Source: an uncultured Legionella sp.
Lineage (GTDB): Bacteria > Pseudomonadota > Gammaproteobacteria > Legionellales > Legionellaceae
Assembly: GCA_945952115.1 (NCBI GenBank)
Contig: CAMFHA010000023.1
Location: 1 to 33,627 of the forward strand
DNA length: 33,627 bases
Reading direction: 5' to 3'
In this document: in pieces, positions 7,475 through 15,333 of the stretch
How positions within the stretch are numbered: the stretch's first letter is position 1
Layout: each line of letters starts with the position of its first letter
Notes under the pieces: generated by a model
Told to the model about the DNA's origin: nothing
Databases searched by the model: none
Seen by the model: the letters and a program-made list of their open reading frames with translations, nothing else
Position numbers and translations under genes: made by a program

Positions 7475-8062
7475 TTATGCAGTCAGCTGTTGTTCTTCGC
7501 GAATCTTGTACCCTTCTAGCATAATCCAAGAAATAAGTATTACCATCAGAGCGACTAAAATAATGCTTAGATTAGTTTGATCAAAGGTTATGGATGAAAA
7601 ACGATGTCCTGGAGGATTGCGCCAAGTTAATATAAAGCCCATTAATGCTTGATATAGAGCATTAATAATTTGTGTGCCAATAAGGGCATATCCAATATTT
7701 CGGATATACCGAACATTGTTCATCGAGAAAATCACTCCTTGCTCGTATAATTTAAATAAACGAATTAAAGAAAAAAGAATATACAATTGAATCAATAACG
7801 GCAGGCAGGCGGCTCCTAATGCAAGCACTTTTTCTGAGGTGTTCAGTGGATGCAAAATCATACCAGAATAAGCAGCAGGAAGATAATTAAGATTAATCAC
7901 TTTTGCCGCTATTTCAAAAAAATTATCTGATGTAACCCCCAGAGTCATTTGAAAAGTACCCGCTGATTTTATCCATACTAGGAGTAGCAACAAAGGTAAA
8001 ATAACAAATAAAGCTTGAAATAATACTCTAAAAAATAAACTGGTTTTTTTAATTTTATTCAT
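7475..8062 (-). CDS. DUF2975-family inner-membrane protein
   Basis: The chosen start, MNKIKKTSLFFRVL, gives 195 residues. An upstream in-frame start near 8140 would add a 26-residue basic leader. Four hydrophobic segments are visible: FQALFVILPLLLLLVWI, ALGAACLPLLIQLYILFSL, IGYALIGTQIINALYQ and LSIILVALMVILISWIML. The conserved DUF2975 features are the Leu/Phe-rich segment before LYEQGVIFSMNNVRYIRNIG and the final LEGYKIREEQQLTA. It is followed at once by the XRE gene on the same strand. The function of the family is not established; the pairing suggests a membrane sensor or modulator of the small regulator. Confidence 0.85.
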   Translation of the reverse strand: MNKIKKTSLFFRVLFQALFVILPLLLLLVWIKSAGTFQMTLGVTSDNFFEIAAKVINLNYLPAAYSGMILHPLNTSEKVLALGAACLPLLIQLYILFSLIRLFKLYEQGVIFSMNNVRYIRNIGYALIGTQIINALYQALMGFILTWRNPPGHRFSSITFDQTNLSIILVALMVILISWIMLEGYKIREEQQLTA

Positions 8063-8283
8063 TTTTTTCTCACTAAAAAATTGATGCTTTACTCTAAGCA
8101 AAAAGTCTAAATAAGTCCGCTTAGGCTTTTCGATAAGCAAAACAAATATAATTCAATTATTATCGAATATCAATAATAATTGGTTAAATAAATATAATTA
8201 ATTATTGTAAAATAATTTATTTGGGACTAGCCAGGATTGAGTAAAACTCCAAAGTCGAGGCAAAAAAATGTTTTAATGAGAAC

Positions 8284-8312
8284 GTTTAGAGCTTAGTGGG
8301 CAATGCTATATA
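8284..8312. repeat. Dispersed degenerate repeat, copy 3
   Basis: This is the third copy of the AAGCTTA...GGCAATGCTAT pattern seen at 2607-2636 and 5691-5720. It lies in the gene-poor stretch 8063-8450, which otherwise holds AT-rich promoter-like sequence near the DUF2975 gene and a terminator-like hairpin near guaD. Confidence 0.4.
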
Positions 8313-8393
8313 CCTAAAATGTTTCAAGATGCGAGGTTTTGGGTCTAAATGACCGAATTTTAATGAAGCCTCATAAGTTCTGTGGCGCTAAAA

Positions 8394-8431
8394 TGAGATG
8401 ACTTTGAGCAGAAGCTCAAAAATTCATCTCA
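8394..8431 (-). terminator. Candidate guaD terminator hairpin
   Basis: TGAGATGA-TTTGAGC and GCTCAAA-TCATCTCA form an imperfect stem of about 15 pairs with an AGAA loop, 20 bp beyond the guaD stop. On the minus strand the stem is followed by a short TTTT, giving weak support for factor-independent termination. Confidence 0.5.
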
Positions 8432-8450
8432 ACGTAGTATCGAATAGAGT

Positions 8451-9845
8451 TTATTTTTTATGATAAGCTTTTTCACCCATAATCCAAGTTTGATCAACAT
8501 CTCTGTCATCACCTAAAATCATAATGGAAAAGAGTAAATTTGCTGCTTGCTCTATAGTGGTAGGTCCGTTTTTATCAACCATTTTTGAGGTTTGCCACGC
8601 CGCGGCTTTTTGACCAGAGGTCCAATCTAGTACTACAAAATCAGCCTCTTTACCTAAATCAAAATTGCCAATTCGATCATCTAAATATAAAGCTTGCGCG
8701 CCACCTAATGTGGCAGAAAAAAACGCTCGGTAGGGAGATAATTTATTACGCTCTGCTTCAGCAGCATCAAAAAAGCGCGGATTGACACTACCATCAAGCA
8801 GTGTGTTATTACACATTCCCACTTTATATGCCTCATCAAGTACATTAAGCAAAGAAAATTTGTCGCCAGCACCTACGTCACATCCAATCGAAAAGCGCAC
8901 TCGATGTTCTGGGTCCGTTACTTTACCAAGTCGAAATAAACCACTTCCTAAAAATAAATTAGATAAGGGGCAAAAGGCTACAGCTCCACCCGCTTTAGAA
9001 AGACGTCTATATTCATCATCGGAGGTCCAAACAGAATGACCTCCAGTAAATTTAGGTCCAACTAAATTGTATTTTTCAAAAGCAGCAAGATAATCAGCTG
9101 TTTCATGATGTGTATTAGTATCTCTAATTTCATGAGGGTTTTCATTTAAATGGGAGTTGACCCATACATCGGGATACTCTTTTTTTAATCGTTCACAGGC
9201 AGACATCATTTCATGAGTACACCCTAGAGGGAAGCGAGGAGTTATTGCATAAAGGTTTCTTCCTCGGCGATGCCATTTTTCCAGTAATTGTTTACTGTCC
9301 TTATAAAAATTTTCGGCTGAATCGTAAGAGCCTTCTGGAGCAAAGCGATCAATACCGGTTAAACCTCCAATGACTAACATATTTCGACGCGATGCTTCTT
9401 CAAAAAATACTTCGGTACATACAGGCGCATGCGTTAAAAATGTTTGTGCGGTGGTTGTTCCTCCGGCGAGCAAATCATCAAAGAAATGCTTGGCTCCTTC
9501 TTTGGCGTAATCTGGGTCACTGTATTTTCTTTCTTCTGGGAAAATTCCATCCAAAAGCCACCCTAAAAGTTGTTGGCCATATACTCCCAATACTCGAGTT
9601 TGAGGCATATGAATATGTCCATCAATAAAACCTGGTAAAATAATTCTTTCTTTAATATGAGTAATAGGAAGATTGGGAAATTTTGTTGAAATAGCCTCAA
9701 AAGGGCCAAAAGCTTGAATGATTCCTTTGTCTACCACTAACAATCCATCTGGATAAAAACGAGCAGATTTTTGCTCATTCCCTACATGCTTCCATGGATC
9801 ATCAATAAAATCAAAAAAAATTCCTCTAATTCCTTTAGCAGTCAT
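8451..9845 (-). CDS. guaD: Guanine deaminase
   Basis: This 464-residue amidohydrolase converts guanine to xanthine and ammonia in the cytoplasm. The metal site is complete: PGFIDGHIHMPQ (His77, His79), SHLNENPHEI (His232, Glu235), GGHSVWTSDDE (His270) and SIGCDVGAG (Asp323). The HIHxPQ and HLxEN forms separate guanine deaminase from other amidohydrolases. The length is usual for the family. The start region is odd: a perfect 29-bp tandem duplication places a second copy of the start and leader upstream, creating a 10-codon ORF that overlaps this ATG. An MFS transporter lies upstream on the same strand, 188 bp away, and might supply purines. Confidence 0.95.
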   Translation of the reverse strand: MTAKGIRGIFFDFIDDPWKHVGNEQKSARFYPDGLLVVDKGIIQAFGPFEAISTKFPNLPITHIKERIILPGFIDGHIHMPQTRVLGVYGQQLLGWLLDGIFPEERKYSDPDYAKEGAKHFFDDLLAGGTTTAQTFLTHAPVCTEVFFEEASRRNMLVIGGLTGIDRFAPEGSYDSAENFYKDSKQLLEKWHRRGRNLYAITPRFPLGCTHEMMSACERLKKEYPDVWVNSHLNENPHEIRDTNTHHETADYLAAFEKYNLVGPKFTGGHSVWTSDDEYRRLSKAGGAVAFCPLSNLFLGSGLFRLGKVTDPEHRVRFSIGCDVGAGDKFSLLNVLDEAYKVGMCNNTLLDGSVNPRFFDAAEAERNKLSPYRAFFSATLGGAQALYLDDRIGNFDLGKEADFVVLDWTSGQKAAAWQTSKMVDKNGPTTIEQAANLLFSIMILGDDRDVDQTWIMGEKAYHKK

Positions 9846-9884
9846 ATTATTCGTTTAATTCCTTTAGCAGTCATATTATTCGTT
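9827..9884. repeat. Perfect 29-bp tandem duplication across the guaD start
   Basis: 9827-9855 and 9856-9884 are identical and directly adjacent. Each copy contains the first codons of guaD (ATG ACT GCT AAA GGA ATT, on the minus strand) and its 5' flank. The flanking bases 9826 and 9885 differ, so exactly two units are present. Confidence 0.95.
9842..9874 (-). CDS. Ten-codon upstream ORF coupled to guaD
   Basis: The outer duplicate of the guaD start encodes MTAKGIKRII and stops with a TGA sharing bases with the guaD ATG (ATGA). The purine-rich AGAGAG stretch about 10 nt upstream, probably the ancestral guaD ribosome-binding site, now serves this mini-ORF. The repeat also places AAGGA about 13 nt before the guaD ATG. 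Translational coupling is inferred. Confidence 0.45.
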   Translation of the reverse strand: MTAKGIKRII

Positions 9885-9991
9885 CTCTCTATGATTAATA
9901 GCAAAATTTAAAACACTAAATTGTCTATAAAAAGATAAACTAGTATTTAAAATTATCTACATTTAGTCTAGCAGAGAAATTAATATTTGCT

Positions 9992-10021
9992 TTTAAGAGC
10001 TGATGCGCATCAGCTCTTAAA
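9992..10021. terminator. 30-bp perfect palindrome after the MFS gene
   Basis: Arms 9992-10006 and 10007-10021 are exact reverse complements (core GAGCTGATGC/GCATCAGCTC). It starts 12 bp beyond the MFS stop, so it may terminate or stabilise that transcript. There is no downstream T-run on the minus strand, so an operator for guaD is also possible. Confidence 0.45.
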
Positions 10022-10033
10022 GCAAGAAGTACA

Positions 10034-11227
10034 TTAAGATGCTGAAGCACTGTCTTTAACGAAATACAAGAGCAAGATAGAAAAAATGATAAAGAAAGGT
10101 AAAATCCATAAATAAGTATAAAAACTGGTAGAAAGAACGGTTAAAAACAAATAAGGAATAAATAACATTAAGGTATTAAAGATAAAAACTGCAGTGTTGG
10201 TGACGCTAATAGCTACCCCTCGTGTTGCATTGGTAGATATTTCACTTACTATGGTGTAGAACAGCATTGCTCCAGATAAGAAAAATCCGATAAAAAATGA
10301 AATGACTTGAGAAATAATCAGTGTATTGATTTTAAAATGAGGCAGATAGATTCCCATCAACAGAACCATAACACCAATACATAAACTCACATGGATTACC
10401 ATAACTCTTGATTTAACTATATTAGAAATCCAGCCTAGCAAAGGTGTTCCTACTCCGATACCTGCAAGCATCATACCACTGATAACTACAGCATCTAATT
10501 TATTCACAGAATAAAAGGATTGCACTCTAATATACCAAAGTCCTGCATAAGCTAATAAAACACCAAATGATGTTGCCGCAGCAATAGAGCAGAGCACGAT
10601 TTGTTTGTTTTTAAAAACAGTTGATAGAGAGCGTCCTAGGGAGATATTTTTTTCCCGTTGAAAAGCTGCTGGAGAGGTGATAATCATTAAAGCAAGAGCT
10701 AATAAAATAAATCCAAAAATTGCCAAAGCATAATAAATTTGATTCCAGCTATGTGTGGTTAAAATTATTGTAAAATAATAATGAATGATTCCTGCTAATA
10801 CACAAGAAAGTGTTTGTGTTAGGCCAAATAAAATAGGAAACGTTTTGCTAGAAAACCATTGTGAAATTAAAACGGCTGCGGCAATAAATGCAAAAGCACC
10901 ACCAACACCTTGCATGAAATTGGATAAAGCATATAAAACAAGATTATTAGCTAGCGAAGTTAATATGTTGCCTAGGGCTAGTAAAAAAATTCCACTTCCG
11001 ACAACGAAACGCGCATTAAATTTATCTAACAAATAGCCACCGGGTATTTGCATTAAAGCAAATCCTAAAATAAATGCTCCTGTCGCCATCGAAACCCCCA
11101 GATCACTTACATGCATAGAGGCTTGAATAGCATTTGAAAACACGGCAGACGCTGTATTAAGGCAAAAAGCATAAACAACAAATAAAGTGGCAATAAACCA
11201 AATAATCCATCCATGTATTTTATTCAT
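10034..11227 (-). CDS. Major facilitator superfamily transporter
   Basis: The protein has 397 residues with about twelve hydrophobic helices and a central polar loop (AAFQREKNISLGRSLSTVFKNKQ). The MFS signature between helices 2 and 3 is seen as GGYLLDKFNARFVVGSG. Helix 1 begins HGWIIWFIATLFVVYAF, as in the Pht-type nutrient transporters of intracellular Legionella, but the substrate is not readable. The neighbouring guanine deaminase makes a purine substrate an attractive guess (inference). It ends at a strong palindrome. Upstream is a 136-bp inverted-repeat element rather than an obvious regulator. Confidence 0.88.
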   Translation of the reverse strand: MNKIHGWIIWFIATLFVVYAFCLNTASAVFSNAIQASMHVSDLGVSMATGAFILGFALMQIPGGYLLDKFNARFVVGSGIFLLALGNILTSLANNLVLYALSNFMQGVGGAFAFIAAAVLISQWFSSKTFPILFGLTQTLSCVLAGIIHYYFTIILTTHSWNQIYYALAIFGFILLALALMIITSPAAFQREKNISLGRSLSTVFKNKQIVLCSIAAATSFGVLLAYAGLWYIRVQSFYSVNKLDAVVISGMMLAGIGVGTPLLGWISNIVKSRVMVIHVSLCIGVMVLLMGIYLPHFKINTLIISQVISFFIGFFLSGAMLFYTIVSEISTNATRGVAISVTNTAVFIFNTLMLFIPYLFLTVLSTSFYTYLWILPFFIIFSILLLYFVKDSASAS

Positions 11228-11274
11228 TAGCTATTCCTTTTTGCAGTGATTAAAATTATCAGTGTTAAACTCTA

Positions 11275-11410
11275 TGCCATTAAGTTAAGCCCTTGATCTC
11301 GCTCTACGTCGTCTTTCTCCGGCTTGACCTGAGGAGGACGAGGCAGAACCTTGGATTGTTCGCTCAAGCTGAAAGATGATGAGAGTCTGGATTTTCTTAA
11401 CTTAATGGCA
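11275..11410. repeat. 136-bp element with 15-bp perfect terminal inverted repeats
   Basis: TGCCATTAAGTTAAG (11275-11289) is the exact reverse complement of 11396-11410. The interior contains CCTGAGGAGG, also present in the 17395-17650 element, where CTTAACTTAA also recurs. It is non-coding and MITE-like, just upstream of the MFS gene. The rest of 11228-11638 shows only a small CTTCCGG/CCGGAAG hairpin at 11606-11624. Confidence 0.65.
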
Positions 11411-11638
11411 GTGGATTCCTGTATATCCTCTGATCGAATACTATAAATTATAGTCTAGCGATAAAAATTAATTAAAACAATATGATAAAAGTCTAGTGCA
11501 ACCTGCTTCACTAGCTTAAAGCTAAAATAGAATGATTATTAGAATCTTGTTCTATGTTGTCATTGGAGATCTGAGAACGCAGAATATGTAAGCGGTCTAT
11601 TGACTCTTCCGGTCAAGCCGGAAGATGATGAATACAAA

Positions 11639-11821
11639 TTAACTTGATTTTTTAGAACATTGGCTACATTGAGTACATTGTTTATTTGAATGATTGCAAG
11701 TACAAGTACATTTGTGCGCGTTGTTTTTCGATGTTGTTTCCGGTTTATCTGTACAACCACAAGCAAAGCTATTCATAGAAAAAGAAACAAGACAAAGGGC
11801 TATTAAACATAATTTTTTCAT
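11639..11821 (-). CDS. Small secreted cysteine-rich protein
   Basis: The product has 60 residues. A clear signal peptide (MKKLCLIALCLVSFSMNSFA) is followed by a mature part of about 40 residues with eight cysteines, arranged CGC, CTCTC and CTQCSQC, plus two histidines. The spacing suggests thiolate metal binding (copper or zinc, metallothionein-like) or disulfides in the periplasm. SFAC before the first mature Cys is a poor lipobox, so soluble secretion is more likely than lipidation. The gene stands alone and diverges from the amidase. I do not recognise a named family. Confidence 0.7.
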   Translation of the reverse strand: MKKLCLIALCLVSFSMNSFACGCTDKPETTSKNNAHKCTCTCNHSNKQCTQCSQCSKKSS

Positions 11822-11971
11822 TCATCACCTCAATAAATATAAATAAGTTAAGCATCCTATCATTGGAACAATAAAATGCAAGTGCATGAGAAGAATGTCA
11901 TAGCAAATGTTTACCCTGGTTTACTCTAGGAGAATGTTAAGATTTTCTGATTATTATGTTATATTCTAGAA

Positions 11972-12625
11972 ATGAACATTATCAGTTTAATTCTTTTATT
12001 AATAACGCAACTTGGCTATGCTTTTTCTTGCTATGAGCCACGGATTATTCATCAGCTGCCTATTCAATTTGATAAAGAGCGCATTAAATTAACGCGCCAA
12101 TATCAATTGACTCATTATGGAATTAATTCTAAATCGATTAAAATTGAACCTAAGATGATTGTTTTACATTGGACTTGTATTGCTGCCTTGAGTGTTAATT
12201 TTCGAGTTTTTAATTCAACAGCACTGCCATCTAATTCACCAAGACGCAAAGATCTTCCGGGTGATCTCAATGTATCTAGCCATTTTTTAGTAGATAGGGA
12301 CGGTAGTATTTATCAACTAATGCCTGACGATTGGATGGCTCGTCATGTGATTGGCTTAAATCATAATGCTATTGGCATTGAGAATATAGGTGGTATTGAT
12401 GGGAAAGATGATCTTACTGAAGAGCAAGTAAAATCAAATGCTTTTTTAGCGTGTTATCTAAAGAAAAAATATCCAGCGATACGCTATTTAATAGGGCATA
12501 ACGACTATTTACAATTTAAAAATACAGCCTTATGGTTAGAAAAAGATCCTAATTATCAAACAGATAAAAAAGATCCCGGTCTTACTTTTGTTGCTAAAGT
12601 TAAAAAAGCAATCGCTAATTCTTAA
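11972..12625 (+). CDS. N-acetylmuramoyl-L-alanine amidase, AmpD/Amidase_2 type, exported
   Basis: This 217-residue hydrolase cleaves the MurNAc-L-Ala bond in peptidoglycan or its fragments. It starts with a hydrophobic signal (MNIISLILLLITQLGYA), so it should act in the periplasm or envelope. The zinc ligands are visible: His66 in VLHWT, His176 in IGHNDY and Asp201 in KKDPG. The catalytic Glu137 (IGIENIGG) and the Lys two residues before the zinc Asp are present too. The SSHFLVDRDGSIYQL strand is typical. The gene is monocistronic and diverges from the Cys-rich peptide gene. Export separates it from cytosolic AmpD. Confidence 0.9.
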   Translation: MNIISLILLLITQLGYAFSCYEPRIIHQLPIQFDKERIKLTRQYQLTHYGINSKSIKIEPKMIVLHWTCIAALSVNFRVFNSTALPSNSPRRKDLPGDLNVSSHFLVDRDGSIYQLMPDDWMARHVIGLNHNAIGIENIGGIDGKDDLTEEQVKSNAFLACYLKKKYPAIRYLIGHNDYLQFKNTALWLEKDPNYQTDKKDPGLTFVAKVKKAIANS

Positions 12626-12776
12626 ACCTAGAAAAGCAGTTAATGGCTCAGTAAGCTCTCGGAGAAGACTCCACTGCCCTAATATAGCTTGCCCACAAAG
12701 TTTTAGACGAGGTGTATTTGAATGAGGCGAAGGAGTGCACCTCAGTACATGGCTGAAGCCGAATGAGCTGAGCGGT

Positions 12777-13283
12777 TTATTCTTTTTGGTATAAGCCCGT
12801 TAATACAGCACTACCAATGACATGGCCAGTCATTGCATCTAGAGCCGTGTTTGCTGCTACTCCATTAGTTAAATTAAGCGTTTTATCCAGTGCATATAAA
12901 GTAAATACATAGCGATGAGCTCCCAGCGGAGGACAAGGACCTTGATATTTTGCATTTCCCCAACTATTTAATGCTTGTAAAGCTCCTTCTGGAGTAGAGT
13001 TAATTTCTAAATTAGTTATTGAGGGAGAAATATTAAACAGAATCCAATGTGTCCACGATCCTGAGGGGGCGTCAGGATCTTCGACTACGAGAGCTAAGGA
13101 TTTTGTTTTTTCAGGTAGCGCACTCCAAAATAAAGGAGGTGATTTATCAGCGCCATTACAAGTAAACTCTACTGGAATCATGCTGTTTTTTGAAAAAGCT
13201 GGACTGGTTAAAGAGAAGTCTGCAGCCCAACTATTAAAAGAGTTACTTAGCAAGAACAATAATAAAAAAATAGATCGGTTCAT
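12777..13283 (-). CDS. YbhB/YbcL-family PEBP-like protein, exported
   Basis: This 168-residue protein has a signal peptide (cleavage likely after NSFNSWA) and the phosphatidylethanolamine-binding-protein fold. Signatures are FTCNGADKSPPLFWSALPEKTKSLALVVEDPDAPSG and THWILFNI, then GPCPPLGAHRYVFTLYALD. These match the DPDAP and GxHRY ligand-pocket motifs. The biochemical role of bacterial YbhB-like proteins is poorly known; the pocket should bind an anionic ligand. Its start lies 2 bp after the stop of the upstream methyltransferase gene, so the two form an operon. The downstream space (12626-12776) contains a weak GAGGTG/CACCTC hairpin between convergent genes. Confidence 0.92.
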   Translation of the reverse strand: MNRSIFLLLFLLSNSFNSWAADFSLTSPAFSKNSMIPVEFTCNGADKSPPLFWSALPEKTKSLALVVEDPDAPSGSWTHWILFNISPSITNLEINSTPEGALQALNSWGNAKYQGPCPPLGAHRYVFTLYALDKTLNLTNGVAANTALDAMTGHVIGSAVLTGLYQKE

Positions 13284-13285
13284 GA

Positions 13286-14059
13286 TTATTTTTCTCCAGT
13301 AATTAAATAGATACTGAGATTAAATTGATATTCACCCTGATATTTTATTTGGCATTCATTATGATAATATTGGACCATTGCTTCATTAATTAAGGGAATT
13401 TCCTCATCAGCCACTTGCCCTTGAAAAAAAGCAATCCCATTTACAAATTTTCTAAAGATTTCCAATGAAGGAAGAATAAGTTGATGTTTAGATCGCTCTA
13501 TAATGAAGTGCTTATAAGGTATATCAGTTAATTTTTCCTCTAAATGATCCAATTTACTGTAATCAACCGGGGATCTAAATTGAGCTAGCGAAGGAAATTG
13601 TTGACTTTCTTTAACGGCATAATAAGTTCTAATAAAGGGATCATCTCCCACAGGAAATAAAGCAAATAACTTAGCTCCTTTTTTTAAAGCATCGAAGATA
13701 TTAAAAAATGCTTTATGTATGTCTTGAGCCCACTGTAAACACCAAAAAGAGACAATATAATCAAATTCTTCATGAAAGTTCATTGTTAATACATTCATTT
13801 GTTGAGTGGAAAAATTCGGATAAATAACTTTAATTTCTTCCGCTAACTGCAACATATTAGCAGAGGCATCAAGACCTAATAGACTACCCTGAGGCAATTT
13901 TTCTACTATTTTTTTACTGAACTTTCCATTGCCACAACCTATATCAAGTACCTTATCAGTAGGCTGTATGGTTAATCGGTTAAGATAGGTCTCTGCAATA
14001 GTTGCTTGAATATAAGAGCCTATAGCATAAGCTGATGCTGGCCATTCCTGATTAAACAT
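13286..14059 (-). CDS. Class I SAM-dependent methyltransferase
   Basis: The product is a 257-residue cytosolic enzyme. Motif I is KVLDIGCGNGKFSKKI (about 36-51), then the acidic end of beta2 in LLGLDASANMLQLAEE and a motif IV region EFDYIVSFWCLQWAQD. The layout resembles trans-aconitate methyltransferase and BioC-type small-molecule methyltransferases, but nothing fixes the substrate. It is the first gene of a pair with the PEBP-like gene, and is transcribed away from the SDR gene across 157 bp. Confidence 0.85.
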   Translation of the reverse strand: MFNQEWPASAYAIGSYIQATIAETYLNRLTIQPTDKVLDIGCGNGKFSKKIVEKLPQGSLLGLDASANMLQLAEEIKVIYPNFSTQQMNVLTMNFHEEFDYIVSFWCLQWAQDIHKAFFNIFDALKKGAKLFALFPVGDDPFIRTYYAVKESQQFPSLAQFRSPVDYSKLDHLEEKLTDIPYKHFIIERSKHQLILPSLEIFRKFVNGIAFFQGQVADEEIPLINEAMVQYYHNECQIKYQGEYQFNLSIYLITGEK

Positions 14060-14216
14060 AGCTACTCCCTTGAGTTTTTTCGTAATTCCTTTTTTTACTT
14101 ACTTTATATTATATACCCTAATATCTATTATTATTTGCATCTTGTAAGGGAGTCTGTAATTATCCATTAGCAGAGTGCATTAAAAATGTTTATTAAGTAA
14201 ATTAAGAGGTTGGCTA

Positions 14217-14996
14217 ATGAAGATTTTGAATAATAAGAATATTCTAATTACAGGGGCTTCTAGCGGAATAGGCCAAGCATGCGCACGTTTATTGGCTCGT
14301 GAGGGCGCACGCTTAATTCTGACTGCTCGGCGTGTAGAGCGTTTAACGGCACTGCAAAAAGAGCTACAAACTCAATATAATACAGATTGTTTTTTGCTTC
14401 CCTTAGATGTTCGTTCAAGACAGCAAGTACAGAGTCAATTACAGTCTTTACCTGCAGTTTGGCAATCTATTGATATTTTAATTAATAATGCTGGTTTAGC
14501 CTTAGATACTTTACCCTTGGCTGAAGGGATTGAAGATCATTGGGATACAATGATAGACACCAATATCAAAGGACTATTATATGTAAGCAAAGCGGTTTTA
14601 CCTGCTATGTTAGAGCGCAACAATGGGCATGTTGTAAATATTGGATCAATTGCTGGTCATGAGTGTTATCCTAATGGGAATGTGTATGCTGCAACTAAAC
14701 ATGCAGTACATGCACTGTCTAAATCGATGCGACTTGATATGCAAGGATCTGCTATTCGAGTGACAGAAATTGCACCTGGTGCAGTAGAAACAGAATTTAG
14801 TATTGTACGCTGGAAGGATGAGGAGAGGGCTAATGCATTTTACAAAGACTTTCAACCTCTATCTGCAGAAGATGTCGCGGATAGTATTTTCTATTGTATA
14901 AGCCGTCCCCCTCATGTCACTATTGAACAAATGATTATCATGCCAACAGTTCAAGCTTCTGCAAACCATTTATTCAGGGGCGGACGAAATAAATAA
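14217..14996 (+). CDS. SDR-family NADP-dependent oxidoreductase (YdfG-like)
   Basis: This 259-residue Rossmann enzyme has all classical SDR motifs. The cofactor loop is TGASSGIGQA near residue 13, with RR following LILTA, which favours NADP(H). NNAGLA is the core stabilising motif. The catalytic set is Ser in IGSIAG, Tyr and Lys in YAATKHA, and Asn near DTNIKG. EIAPGAVETEFS is the usual post-catalytic loop and, with the overall form, resembles YdfG 3-hydroxy acid/serine dehydrogenases. The substrate is not certain. It is a single gene; the 337-bp space after it (14997-15333) shows no gene or strong repeat to my reading. Confidence 0.9.
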   Translation: MKILNNKNILITGASSGIGQACARLLAREGARLILTARRVERLTALQKELQTQYNTDCFLLPLDVRSRQQVQSQLQSLPAVWQSIDILINNAGLALDTLPLAEGIEDHWDTMIDTNIKGLLYVSKAVLPAMLERNNGHVVNIGSIAGHECYPNGNVYAATKHAVHALSKSMRLDMQGSAIRVTEIAPGAVETEFSIVRWKDEERANAFYKDFQPLSAEDVADSIFYCISRPPHVTIEQMIIMPTVQASANHLFRGGRNK

Positions 14997-15333
14997 TTGT
15001 ATAAATATTTTACACATCCAGTATTCATAGTCTATTATTAATACATATAGGTAATGACTGTTCCTAGCTGAACCAGAAATAAGTTTAGAAAAGGAAGTCG
15101 CTTTTGGTGAGTGGTGTGTAAGCCCACACATGATAGTGGGAAACCTAAAGTTTGCCATAGACTGCCATTATGTAAAGTCATTGCGGCTCAGTGACTGGGA
15201 GGTCGTTGCCTGTACTTATACTGATTTAAATGTACCTCGTATAAAGTTCAAAAATAGATAACTTGCTGTTTTTTCTTATCGAATACCATAAAATAATATA
15301 TAATTAAATCATTATGATTATTTATTTTTCTTT

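Noticed and set aside
11560..11766. 68-codon minus-strand frame overlapping the Cys-rich peptide
   Set aside because: The other frame has a proper signal peptide and ordered cysteines; this frame runs into the intergenic hairpin.
14646..15158. Minus-strand frames over the SDR 3' end and the following gap
   Set aside because: They are antisense to a well-conserved enzyme and have no start signals.
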